Source: Zygnema cylindricum
Taxonomy: Eukaryota > Streptophyta > Zygnematophyceae > Zygnematales > Zygnemataceae
Assembly: GCA_037447655.1 (NCBI GenBank)
Contig: JBBHKE010000546.1
Coordinates: 49,568 to 113,567 of the forward strand
DNA length: 64,000 nt
Direction: 5' to 3'
Part shown: piece by piece, positions 43,616 to 56,200 of the stretch
Layout of the letters: every line of letters starts with the position of its first letter
Position numbering within the stretch: position 1 is the first letter of the stretch
The notes under the pieces: generated by a model
Told to the model about the DNA's origin: nothing
Databases searched by the model: none
Seen by the model: only the letters and a program-made list of their open reading frames with translations
Made by a program: the position numbers and the translations under genes

Positions 43616-43849
43616 GCCACGTACGGTAGACGGTTAGCTGCGTGGCTTTGAATTCGATACAGTAATACTGTCCTGTTCCGTACAATATGTACTGTAAAGA
43701 ACTGTAGCGGTCAAAGTTCAAAGTCGGGCAGCTCTCGGCGATATCATCTTGCAAAGAAAAGACGCTCGAGCGACGCTTCGGGCGACCGCATCTCCCAGCT
43801 TCACCGTCATCCTTCCTGCTGCAGCTGCGCCATTCTTTTTATCTGCAGC
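43616..43849 (+). promoter_or_regulatory. Proximal promoter and 5' leader of monooxygenase gene
   Basis: Between the tandem array and the ATG lie GTAC-containing motifs (CCGTACAATATGTACTG near 43678-43694) and a C/T-rich leader (43790-43840). No convincing TATA box was seen. The start context GCAGCATGGCGG is favourable for plant translation. Confidence 0.35.
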
Positions 43850-44209
43850 ATGGCGGCTTCCCTTCTCCTCCACCTCCCTTCCATCGGATCCTTCTCTGCG
43901 TCGACTCAATCTCCTCGCGGCGTTAACAGCACTATTTGTTGTCCTAAAACGAGGCAATCTTTTTCTGCGATCCACGCCAAGCAGCTGTACGGATCACAGG
44001 TTAAGACCGCGACCGATGCCGAAAGTACATCTTTTTCAGTCCGTACGATCGCAGTCGTACCCGTCCGAAAGCCGTACTGTCCTGTGAGAGCTTCCGGCGA
44101 GGAGAATGGCGCGCGGAAGGAAAGGCTGGAGTCGGTGGCCATAGTCGGAGGAGGTTTGGGAGGACTGGCGACCGCCATAGCTTTGCGAAGCAGAGGAATC
44201 AATGCGCAG
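43850..44209 (+). CDS. Monooxygenase exon 1 (residues 1-120)
   Basis: Transit peptide and FAD-binding GGGLGG. Ends CGCAG before donor GTAGGT; phase 0. Confidence 0.85.
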
Positions 44210-47200
44210 GTAGGTGTCGGAAACCATTTTTTAAACCAGTTTTCTGAACAAGTTTTGAAAGACGTTTTAGAACAAGTTATGATGATATAATTTATGAAAC
44301 AGTTTATGACAATTTTCGAAACAAGTTATGAAACAAGTTTTGCAGTGGAATACCTAATAATGATTCAATTCAGCACTTGCTGTTAAATATTAGAAGTGTC
44401 GGGCATTAAAGCTCAAAATTCTAAAAAGTAAATCGCAAAGCTGAGTAGTGGACTGCGGAAATCGACCATGAATATTGTTTCTTCATTTTCAGCATCAGCT
44501 GACACGTGTCAAAGTTGGAAACTGACGTCAATATCAATCATTGCATATCAATGTTTGACGGAGAGGAACTCTCTCTTGCCATGTTTACAGTAATTCTTGT
44601 CGGTCTTGTGTCCAGTATATAAAAAAAAGGGAAGACAAAAAATATAAAAACAACAACGCTTAGCATGTTGCAACATTAGTGGACGACAAGGCGGGATTGG
44701 TTCAAGAACTGATCAAATCTTTTTTTAGTTTCTCTTTTTTTCAACCCAACGTCTCCTTGTGAGGTAACTGCGAGTAAGAACCACAGTGAATGTAAAATAA
44801 AAACCAATTCGGATTATTATTTAGTATCAATAATATTTGTTTTCTTTCATTCTATATGTATGCAATGCTTTCTGAGTATCAAATCCATTAATCTTGAGTA
44901 AATCTTTTGAGTCGAACAAATGTCGGTGGGAAGTACGGTTGGTGGCACCATTGTACTTCCTCTGGACACTCTCTCCTATCCCCTGGGCCTTGATTGGCTC
45001 CCGGTAGATCACAATTTTGATGATCTTGTGATAATGACATTTCAAAGTGGACCATTTTACATTTGGACACCGTCCACTGCGATGTTGATGCTGATCGGTT
45101 TCTTGTTTTTGATAAAATACCAAAAAAAAAAAACAAAGAAGGAAATGAAGGATGCCATTAAAGAATCTGTGTAGTTGAAAACTGTATATGTAATTTGCCC
45201 CGTTTATAACTGCACTTCTTGGTGGACAAAAAAAAATTAACCTGACAATTATTGAAAGTAAACATTTAAGAGCATGATTTTAATAGTGTTGGTGCTATGA
45301 TGATTTTAGGGGATTCATATAAATGGAGTTAAAAGCATTAAAAGGGCGTAAATATGTGATGGCAATTGTACCTTCAATTTTCGGACCAATATGTTGTTCA
45401 CAAATTTCCTTTTTTGCACAATTAGCAGAAAATATATTTTAGCCCTTTTGAGCCCTGGAGTGGCTTGTAGGTGGACCTTTTTCTCACTTGGTTAGACATT
45501 AGGACTTGAGCATCGAACGGTGTTTTGGAAAGTAGATAGTTTGGCCTATCTATTGAAAATATAGTCAAGCACTAAATGACAAACTTAATTTTGAAATTTC
45601 GCTTATCAATTGTCAAACATCGAACCGGAAAGGTCCAATGTTGTACACCACACCTCGTACAGCTATCAGTTATTTCTGGCCTTTAAAATCAATTTTCTCC
45701 GTGCACACTTGTCTTATTTTTAATCCAACAGGAACTATAGAAGGTGAAATTCTTACCTTCTGATTGGCAATCTCCAAATGGACACCTGTGCAAGTAGAAA
45801 ATTTGATTTATCACGCAAATAAGGATACACAATGGACTCATTGATCTTAGAAGTACGCACTCGTTCCATATTCTTGTACTCGTTCCATATTCTTTGCTTG
45901 TTTTTCAGTGAACAACCAACTTTCACGAGGATAATGATGACGCATCTAACCTCATTTCTCTTAAAATTTGCCCTGAGCTCTCAAATCTAATTTCGAACAA
46001 CATCGAATCGAGAAATAGAACACTGAAATTTTAGTGTCCACGATGTGTTAAGTCACCATGAACAACGAAGTTAAGAAATTGAATATCCCTTGTGGCGTCT
46101 ATCATCGCTTAGGCTTCTCTTGTACTTGTTTGGTAAGAACGTGTAACGAGTATTCGAGTTTCAGCTTATTAAATCAAACAAGATAAAAAAACCTGCATTC
46201 TGTCCTCACTTTCCACCAGGTGTATGAGAAAAACCCGACCATTATGGGGGGAGAAGGAACACTTTTATCGCTGTTCCCAAATGGCATGCAAGCTCTTGCA
46301 TTGGCCGACCCCATTCTTGTCTCAAAGGTAAGAAAAAATGGGCAACGTGGCTTTGTACTATGTAGGCTTTCTTTACAGCTAATAGAGGGGCTTTTCAGGT
46401 TTTTCTTACATGTATTAGAGTTTGACGACAAGCCTTTTGAATGCTTTTGCGCTAAGGCTGGTTTTCTTTGGTTCACTTTCACTTTCTTATGTATTTTTTT
46501 CCTTTTTTCACAATTATCATTTTAGTTATAGAATTATTGCTATTTCATACTTCTTCTTTGAGTTAGTAGAGGTGCAAAGGAAATTGTACCCCAAAAAACA
46601 TGCTTTGTTTTTAGTCCAATTTTGCCAACAATATCAATAACTCTGAATTGGTTTTTTCTTAACGCTAATTCTTTTAAAGATTCAGAATCAGCCACGTCAT
46701 CTGGACCTGAATTAGAGTTAGTAACAGTAATATAAGCCCCACTCTAACAATTCCTGTACGCTAATAAGGATTGCTTCACAGCTCAAAGCAGCCGGAGTTC
46801 CGAATCCTGTCAGTCGTTACTACACTCCAGGAGGAGAGTTAGTAACCAATGCGGAAATAACTACGAAAATGGAAGAAATATATGGTTACCCGATGCTTGC
46901 GATTCGATGGAGGGAGGTTCTTAATATTCTGTACCAGTCTCTTCCTCCCAGTTGTATTCACACAGGCTATGAGCTTGTGGGAATTGAACAGGTAAGTGGA
47001 GGAAAATATCGAAGTTTCTCATTTATTTTTTGTTATTGTGATGTTTTTCAAACCGTACAAATTGTGTAAATTTCTGCTATATAAATAAAATCTCTGTTTC
47101 ATGGATTATTGCAGTAGGAAGTTATTTTGCAATTTACAAGGTTAAAAAATAAATACATATGTATGAATGTATTTCCTGATGTATGTCAGGACTTAAAATA

Positions 47201-50200
47201 TGTTGTCGCATTTTGTGAAAAACAGGTTGTGAGGATCCATTTGATTTTTTCATTTTTACAATTAATTCCACACTAATTACCGGCATTGGTGGTCCTTGTG
47301 TTATCAAGTTTATAAATAAAATGTGATGCCATTACTAATTTATCCTAATATTGGAATATGTCATCCAAGATTTTGCAAGAAATTGCGTACTAGAAGCAGC
47401 TTTGCTTGGTTCATTTTTCAAAACTCCCTTACAGACTTGAGTTGTCAACGAAAAAACCCCAAACAATCCTAAAAAATCCCTAAAAAACGTGTTGAAAACA
47501 ATAATGGTAATGGACTTCAAACCTTAAAGATCCATAATTCTATTTTTCAAGCCGTCCACCATCTGATTCTTCTTGCTTATTTTATGATAGTGACTGTTGT
47601 AATCATAAAAAGTTTCGATTTCGGTTACATATAGATACGAGAACAGTCAATGAATCACACAAAGTGCAGATAAAAGTCCAGTGGTAATTTTTTCGAGCCA
47701 ATTGTTTGAACATTGCTCATTAAAAGTTGCAATAAAACTTCATCTTGTGTAGCAATACTATGGTGTGTGTCCCGTGAAGTTGTAATTATCGTCATTGGTT
47801 AGTAATACAAATAAAGCTATACAAGTCCGGTTTGTAATTTTTCCAGCGCAGGTATCTGCAAATTTCTGATTTTTAAAAAAAATAAAGTAATTGCAAAATT
47901 CACAAAAGACAATTTGTCATTTTCTGAACAAAGGATACGATTGGCTGGAAAGTATGTGATTGCAGGGAGAAGACAAAGTAGTTGCAAAATTTACAAAAGA
48001 AGGACAGGAGAAGTTTGTGGAGGTGAGAAATAAGCTTACCGAATTGCTTTCGTCTTTTTTCTTTTCTGTTCCAATGTGTTCCGATCAGCTTCGGTTTTCT
48101 TTTTCTTTTCTCCCGTTTGTTCTTCTCTTTGTTGCTTTGTTTTTTTTGTTTTTTTACGTCCTCTTCTTTTTAGTTTCGTTTCGCTTGTTCCATTTTGACG
48201 CTTTGTATAATTTTGTCACTTCCTTTCTTGTCTCAAAAAGGTGGATAAGTAATACTTGCCTCCAAATAAGAAACATCCCATTATTTTTTTCCTCTATTCT
48301 TTATCGCACTTTGAAATCTTGGGTCTATTCCATTTTCTTCCTGAAAGAGAGTTTACTTTTCAATTTTGCATAAAATCAATAATATCTAGAGAATTTGAAA
48401 AGCACCCTCACCATTATTCCGATATGATGGAGGGAGGCCGATTAACTGCTAAATAGTCAGGACTTGATTTTGGTGGATCGAGAAACAAAGATAGAATACA
48501 CACACTAAAGTTGAAGCAATTGACCACAGAGAGAGAGACCATCCAGGAAAAGTCCATAATATTTTACTCAAAGCTTTTCTCCCGAGCACAAAAAAAGCTT
48601 CACTCCCCTCCATCTACCACCTTTAGTCTTGAAGTCAAAGTCTACTTTTTTCTGCAATTAAGCAAAGTTGCTACACGAGCGCGAAATGCGCGCACCAATC
48701 AAACGACGCAAAAAACCTACAAAAAGGTACTAAAGTACATTCAACGGGCGACGCAATGATACAATACAATGTATATCGCTATGAGTGTTAATGTTTTTTT
48801 TGCCACTTAAAACACCTTTCCTCCGCATAGGCTTGTTGGATTATGGTTTGACGGTTGCGATTGAAAGGTGAGATTCCCACCTTCCGATTGGTGGTCTCAA
48901 AGTGAAAATCGGACAAGTGTGTATGGAGAAAAGATGTTTTGAGAGATAAAAAATTTATTAACACTAATAGCGATACACGGTGTACTATACGAGCGCAAAT
49001 TGTGCCCAACAATCAAACGACGCAACAGACTGACACAAAGGTGCCAAAGTACATTCAACAACGCACACTTCAACAAGAACTTCCATAGCGAATCCTCTAC
49101 ATAAGTGACGGTCCGCTAAAGCGCCAAATCCATCTGTGCCCGATTCCACAATGTACTTAACAGATTTTTAGCAACTTCATTTTCTGAACTTAATCAATTA
49201 AACTTCATCTTTTTAACTGAATCAATTTTGCGAGCTTTATTTTTTGAACAATTTATCTTTCTCGACTTCATTTTCTAGTTATGTGGTTTCGCAGACTCCT
49301 TTACTAATTGGGGCCGATGGCATTCGCTCCAAAGTTAGGGAGGCAGTGGTTGGAGGCGAGACCCCTATTCGCGACAACGGGAGGGCTGTTTGGAGAGCCA
49401 TTATTCCCTTCGACCGATATTCTCATCCGGTAAGTACACTCGGAGACCCTAATTAGTGTGTAATTTAACAAAAGGGCCCAAACCTTGTCATATCTTACTG
49501 GGCGGTAGGTTTCACTTTTGGTGTATTTGTAAAGCTGTTTGTCCACATTGTTTAGCTAGCGGTCATCCCTAGAACTGCTTCCCTCTCCTTCCATTGCATC
49601 TCACTCTCCCTCTCCCTCTCCCTCTCTCTCTCTCCCTCTCCCTCTCCCTCCCCCTCTACCACTCCTCCAAGCTGGAAGCTTTACATTTGGACAAGGCCTC
49701 TTTTATTTGTGTTTTTGTGCCACACTATCTCATGATCGAGTTTTCTTTTGATGTTGTTATTCAATAACTACTTCCAGTTCGAAATAAAGACGATCCCAAG
49801 TATCATAATGTGTTTGTTTCTTTAACTGTAAGTAGGATGAGAGCTGTACCACACGTTAGTGTGTCTGACGCCCAAATTAACATTCAAAACTAAGATCATC
49901 TTGTGTACCCTATTATATACGGAGAAAATAGTACCTGATGCAAATTTGCAATTTGACAGTAGAAATTCACGAATACAAATATATGCTTTGTCTGAACCAA
50001 GTTTTTAGAGTTTAAAATTAATGCTAAAAAACTTGAAAAGACTTGCAAAGACTTGCTCATTTACTTTGCAAAATGGCAGATGGTGAAAAAAGGATATCTC
50101 GCAACTTTTTTGGGTGAGGGCCGTACGGCTCTTGTTGCGGATTCTGGAATGGGATATTTATTTGTGGCATTTACGGTTTTGGATTCCTATAGAGGAGATC

Positions 50201-53200
50201 GGGCCAAAGAACGGTCAAAGAACGGACAAGAAGCCAAAGAACGTCTTAAGGAATTATTTGAAGGCTGGGAATTAGCTCTCAACGTGTTGGAGGTAAGTTA
50301 TAATTTTGACTGAGGTATCCAAAGTGGGTGGTCGAGAGTCTAAAAATGTGGCATTACATTATTCTCTCTCCTCTCTCTCCCTCTCTCTCTCTCCCCCTCT
50401 CTCTCTCCCCTATCTCCCTCTCCCTCCCCCTATCCCTCCCCCTCTCCCTCTCCCTCTCCCTCTCCCTCTCCCTCTCCCTCACCCCTCCCCCTCTCCCTCT
50501 CCCTCTCCCACTCCCTCTCCCTCTCCCTCTCCCTCTCCCTCTCCCTCTTCCCCTTCCCATCTCCTCTCCCTCTCCCTCTCACCCTCTCTCTCTCTCTCCT
50601 CTCTCTATCTCTTCTCTCTCTCTCTTGCTCTCTCTCTCATTTACACAATTGTGAACCATATTCAAATCTTCAAGTTTTTACCATCAATTTTTACATCGAG
50701 TATGGAGAAAATCACTTTTTAAGGACGTTTTGACCTCCAAAGAAGTATATACTGGCACCGTTATTGCGTCCCTTTTTTTTTGTTGTTGTCCTTTGGCGTT
50801 TTAGTAAACCTCCCCATCAAAAAATGACCGGTTAGGAAAAATAATTGGGATTTTTGCAGGTTATTGAACCGGTGGAAATTATTGAACGAAGGGTTTTAGA
50901 TATGCCGGTTTTAGAGCGTTGGGCCTATGGAAGAGTAGCGCTTCTTGGAGGTGAGATTCTCTAGTGATAACGAAAGCCCTATCTTTCCACCTCCACCTCC
51001 TCCTCCGCATCCTTCCCCTCGTCCTCCCACATGGACTTCTATGGAGAGGGAGGAAATTCGCATCGGGGTTCATGAATGTGATAAAAAAGGTTTGGAGTCT
51101 TTGGTTGTTGTCGGACGGAAGTGAGGTCCCGAGGTAGTAGAGGGAGAGGATTTTAGGCAAAAAGGTGAAGGGGAGAGGAAGAGATCAGGTCTTGTTGTGT
51201 TGCTGTTTCCGTATGACACTGAGGCTCCAAAGGGGGTAGATTTTGAAGGTAAGGGCATGGTGGGCAAAGGAGAAGAAACCGAAGAAAGAAATCAAAGAGT
51301 AGAAGAAGAAGAATCATGGCACATGATGTCGGTTGTAATTGTCCCAGGTTAAGAAATGATAAAGTGGAAGCAAAAAACAAAAGACAAAAGTCAACAAAAA
51401 GAATAAAAAAGGGAAGCTAATGTGTCTTCTCATCGTAATCGGTAAATTGAGTGAAAAAAATGAACAATTTTACAGTTCAGGGTGAAGTTCCATCAAGAGA
51501 TTTTTGTACTTGTGCGACCAACTGGCTGTAATATTTTGGACGATGGTCCATCATGTAGAGCCTGCAAACCACGTGTTCTACTTTTAGTGGTACCACGTAA
51601 GTTAAGATCGGATATTGAAAATCGTCAAAGAGTTTACACAACGACCAATTTTAAATTAAAATCTTCATTTGCGTACCAAAGTACGATAAAACTCAGACGC
51701 CTTGTCTTCAACACCAACTCATTTTTTGAGGTTCCTGTTTTTCCGCGTGGCGAAAGAGCGTTATTAGCGATAGTGTGACGAAAGAGCGTTACGAAATAAC
51801 TTATGGATTTTCGGTTGGATTTTGGTGGACTAGTGTCCACTTTGTCCGATCGTACATATCATGTGCAAATTTTGAGAATTTTGGTGGTAGTCTATCGTGA
51901 CACGTATCTTTATCATCCACGTGTCACGACTCTTTGATCCTCAAAGTGGGTAGTCAATTACAAAATCAATTGGCGCAAATGCCTCGCGGGTGAATACCCA
52001 ACGTTCATTGTTACCTCCCCGAATTTTAGAGAACATTGGCAAGATTCTCCGTATTGTTGTTTTGCTAATAAAACAAAATAAGTGGTACAGGTCCGGATAT
52101 TTGTAAACAACTCCACTTTTCGTTTGATAGATCTTCACCCTAAGCCTAGCTTTAGATTTAGAGTGGAATTATTACACTACTTCCCAAACAGAATCGAAGC
52201 CGCGTAGTCAAAAAAATAGAAGTCGCGAAAGACAAAAAGGTATAATTCGGCCAGTGACAAAAAAGGTGGACGGCAAAATTGAGGTCAACATAATATTGAG
52301 TTCATAGACCCTAAAAAGAATCAAATAATCGATAATAAATATGGTGAATGTACATTTCGTCATTAAGAATTCGTGACGCGGTGAGACGGATGAAGCTATG
52401 GTTAGCTAATCTACTACGCTAATGTAAACAATGGTTACAAGATGTGAACGGGTAGTACTAACGTTATCCTTACAATAACAATTAGATTCTATGAACGGAT
52501 ATAAAAGAGACACGAAACAACTATAACGAATTGAAAGTGATATTCGAAACCAAGGTACAATTAAAAAAGTAAGTTTCAGTAATTTCAAAACTCAAATTGT
52601 ACTCCAATACTCTCTCTCAATTTTGTTGTGGAAACTGGGGAATGATAGTAGAGGAGAAATTAGGAAGGGGATTGATGGTGAGAAAAAGGCCTTGAATGAA
52701 GAAGAAAATACAGTTTTTATAATGTTGAAATCAAATCTAACAAGAAAGTCAATGAAGAACGGTTTTAAAAGGGGAACATTTTGAAAAAAATTCTATCGTA
52801 GAAGAAAGAATAAATTGCGTTCTAAGTGAAAGAATGGTTTGTGACAGAAAATTCTTTTTGATTGAGTGGTTGAAGGTCAAAGAAACTTTGAATAAGAGGA
52901 GAAATAAAAGTGGATTGTAAGCTTTGCAAAATAAAAGTGAAAAGATTTTAGAAATTGGATATGAAAAACTACTGAAAGAATAATGTTGAGGGAAAAAATG
53001 AGTGATGAGAAAAGTAAAAAAAATGTCAAAAAAATGAATAGAAATGTCATACGAAGGGCCAATACTCAATGACTTGAAAGGATTTAAAAACATGATAAGT
53101 GGATAAATGTTAGATAAATAGGAGGAAAAGTGATTCCAAAATTCGGGGTCCTCTATCGAACCTAAATGAGAGACAAGGAGTAAATTGGTGATTTAGTGAA

Positions 53201-56200
53201 ACGTAAATACAAAATTTCACAACTATCGTGTGGTAATTCTCCCTCTAAATTCTAGTAGTAGAAATGGATAATGATACAAAGTGAAAGATATTCAAACAGT
53301 AAAGAGTTGTGCATGAACAAAAAATGACTATTGTAGGCGATGTGGATTTGACAAAGCGTACCCAAAGCTCACGGCTGTAATCTGAATAGGTACGTACTCA
53401 AGAACACTATTTTAAGCGACACGAACCACGCGGACCAGATGTGAGGGTAAGACCTGTGGTTTCTGCGACTGTTAGTAATAATCATGCGACGGTTAGTAAT
53501 AATTATGTGACGGTTAGTAATAATAATGCGACGGTTAGTAATAATTATGCGTCAGGTACCACGAGGGAGGGGGACCATAAGAGAAATGAGACGCGGCGTT
53601 TGCGTGAGCAGCGTAGCCAAGGTGCATTGTAAAGCTTGGGAATTTGGAAAAGATTTCGGAGTTAGAGGTGATGATGCCTATTTTTGTAAACTCCCAACTA
53701 GACGTTCTTTTTGGCTTTTGCGGGTTAATGTTGGACACGCATCCACCACGTGGTCACGCTCCTTTCTATTTGCCAAAAGGGATGAGATCCTGCAATATTT
53801 GAAAATTTCTTGGAAGAAAAAGTTGTTAGCTCCAGCCCTTGAACGGACACATCTACTTTGTTTAAGCTATAACGTTGTTCTTCATGCATCAAGCTGTTTT
53901 TGAGATCAGGCATAGTCACGTGAGAGGGATCATTATTCAGGGCACTGACAAAAGCATTAAAGGAATTAGCAAGCCACCCAAGGTGGAACAAGTTAAGTCT
54001 TTATGACTGACGTTATATTTGATGCATTTAAGTCTATCTACTAACCCTTAGACTTTTTGAATAAAAGTCAACAAGCTATCATTTTTCTCTTTTTGAGTGC
54101 AAGTAGATTGTAGACGCGCAAGCCTAGGTGGCCATGTGTCACTATCGTAGTGTTGCATAAAGTTTTCCACGATTTATAGGAAGTGGTTGCAACGTGAATA
54201 AGATTCGAAATCGGACCATCCAAGGAAAGGAAAAGCCGTGAAAGAGCAATGGTATCTTTTTCTTTCTACAAAAACCAAAACAATTTTGGGCTGCATCATA
54301 AGTGGGGGACGTTGGACCAAAAAAATCAAGAATCTTGACGTGACCATGAGTATATCCCCAGATTTTTTTGGAGGGAAACAGATGCTGTACTTGGAACTTC
54401 CAATCATAAACATTTTCGCCTCGAAATTTAGGAACCGAGTTGGATATAGACGAAAAGGAAGGCCCACCACCTATTGAATGGGCCTATTGAATGTGAGGCC
54501 CAGACTGGCCAAAACCAATAAGACAAAGATAATCAAAGAGGCCAAAAATTATTCAAAGTAAAGTAAGGACAAACAACAAGATATAAAGGAGAAGTTTGTC
54601 GTAAAGGTGTCTTGTCAATTGATAATTTACAAAGATGACACGAAGGATTTTATAGTGAAAACTAAAGAATCGGGAAGCCGTAGGGGCGCTTCAAGGTAGA
54701 TCTGATCCTAGTCGTAACTAGCGAAGGTAGGCCTCGTTACGGCAAAAAAAATAAAAAAAGAGATTCGACGCTAAGAACCTTTTACACTAACAAAGGTATG
54801 TACAAACCACTTAAAGAAGTACAAAACGTTACAATAAGGTTCTAGGCTTGTAGTGTAGCGTGTAGGATCTAAATTAGGTGGTGAAAATAGACATAAGCTT
54901 TATTCGAGTTTGAATAGAATAGAGGTCAAAAAGAGTAGTACGTTCATATAATCTGTAATGTAAAAATCAACTAATTGATGGTAAATATGGTGAATGTACA
55001 CATCGTCATTTATAATTAGTGAAACAGCAACGGATGAAACGACGGTTCGCTAAGCTACGTGACGATTAAATACCATGATTACAAGTAGTGTTGTGCGTCA
55101 GTGAATTTACTATCGACGATAAGTTTGATAACCTATATATCGATTATCGTTATCCGTAAAGGGTCGATACATTACGTTATCTCGTTAATGTTAATTATCG
55201 CAGTTAAATGTTGATATATCAGCACCAATAACTGATAACCACCGATAATCGATATATCCCTTCTGTGGGAGGGAGAGAGGCTAAATCGCATAAGGGGGTG
55301 TTTTTTTTTTTTTTTCAACTTTGTTGGGGTAAGGAACTTTCAGTTTAGAATAAGGAAAGGTACGGATGAAATATACTGATATCTATATATATATATATAT
55401 ATCGATAATCGATGCGACAAAAAATGTTATATATCGCTTATCAATAAAAAGTTGTCGTCACACAACACTAATTACAAGTTGTGAACGGATAGTACACAAA
55501 AAATGATTTTTTATGAATCGGTATATAACAGACGGAAATCACTGTACCGTATTGAAAATGGTATACAAAACTAAGGGTACGGCCCCATGAAATTGTAACT
55601 TAGCGAACTCACTTTGTATTCTAGCAAAAATTCTCCATACACTGTTTTCAAGTGTCCCAATGTGTAACAACGAAATTGTTACTTAAGGCTGTGACAATTG
55701 TATACCTCGACGATGTTGGTGATGGTTGTCAACTTCTACAATTTGTCTTGACGCACTGTATTTTTTGAAACATTTTGGAACGTCGCAAGACACACCGTAT
55801 TTTTTGAGACGTTTTGGTATGTCGCATGTCTTTGCGTGACATCGTAGACGTGTAGCCTTCCAACCATGGCTGAACAAGATGCTTTTGCGTTTGCCTCTCC
55901 TATCCTGTCACAATGAATGGACATAGAATTTTTGTGGCCCCTGCAAAATAAAAAACATTTTTTTGTTGGGCGCGTTTGTCGAATTCTTCCCAGTGTGACT
56001 TGGTTTGCGCACATGCAGTCGCCCTCAGCAATGCCTACCTCCACTGGTGGTGCAAAGTAGTGAAGTTTAGAGTGAAGCAGAGGCAAAGTGAACAAGGTGA
56101 GAGGGGCGCGACCTGCAATGGTGCCTTCGCGGAATTTTCATCATTTCGTGAAATGGCATTGCAGCCTTGAGACCCTCGCAAAAAAAAATCCGTACAAGAT

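Noticed and set aside
44920-45174. 84-codon open frame in intron 1
   Set aside because: No domain, ends in a low-complexity Lys tail, and sits within an intron between well-supported exons.
49279-49294. Alternative acceptor TTCTAG for exon 5
   Set aside because: It shifts the frame and destroys the second flavin motif; TTTCGCAG at 49294 keeps it.
50306-50722. Ser/Leu/Pro-rich 138-codon frame
   Set aside because: It is a product of the (CTCCCT)n intronic repeat.
53465-53632. Coding (TVSNNxA)n protein repeat
   Set aside because: It is a 21-bp minisatellite inside an intron with no supporting gene structure.
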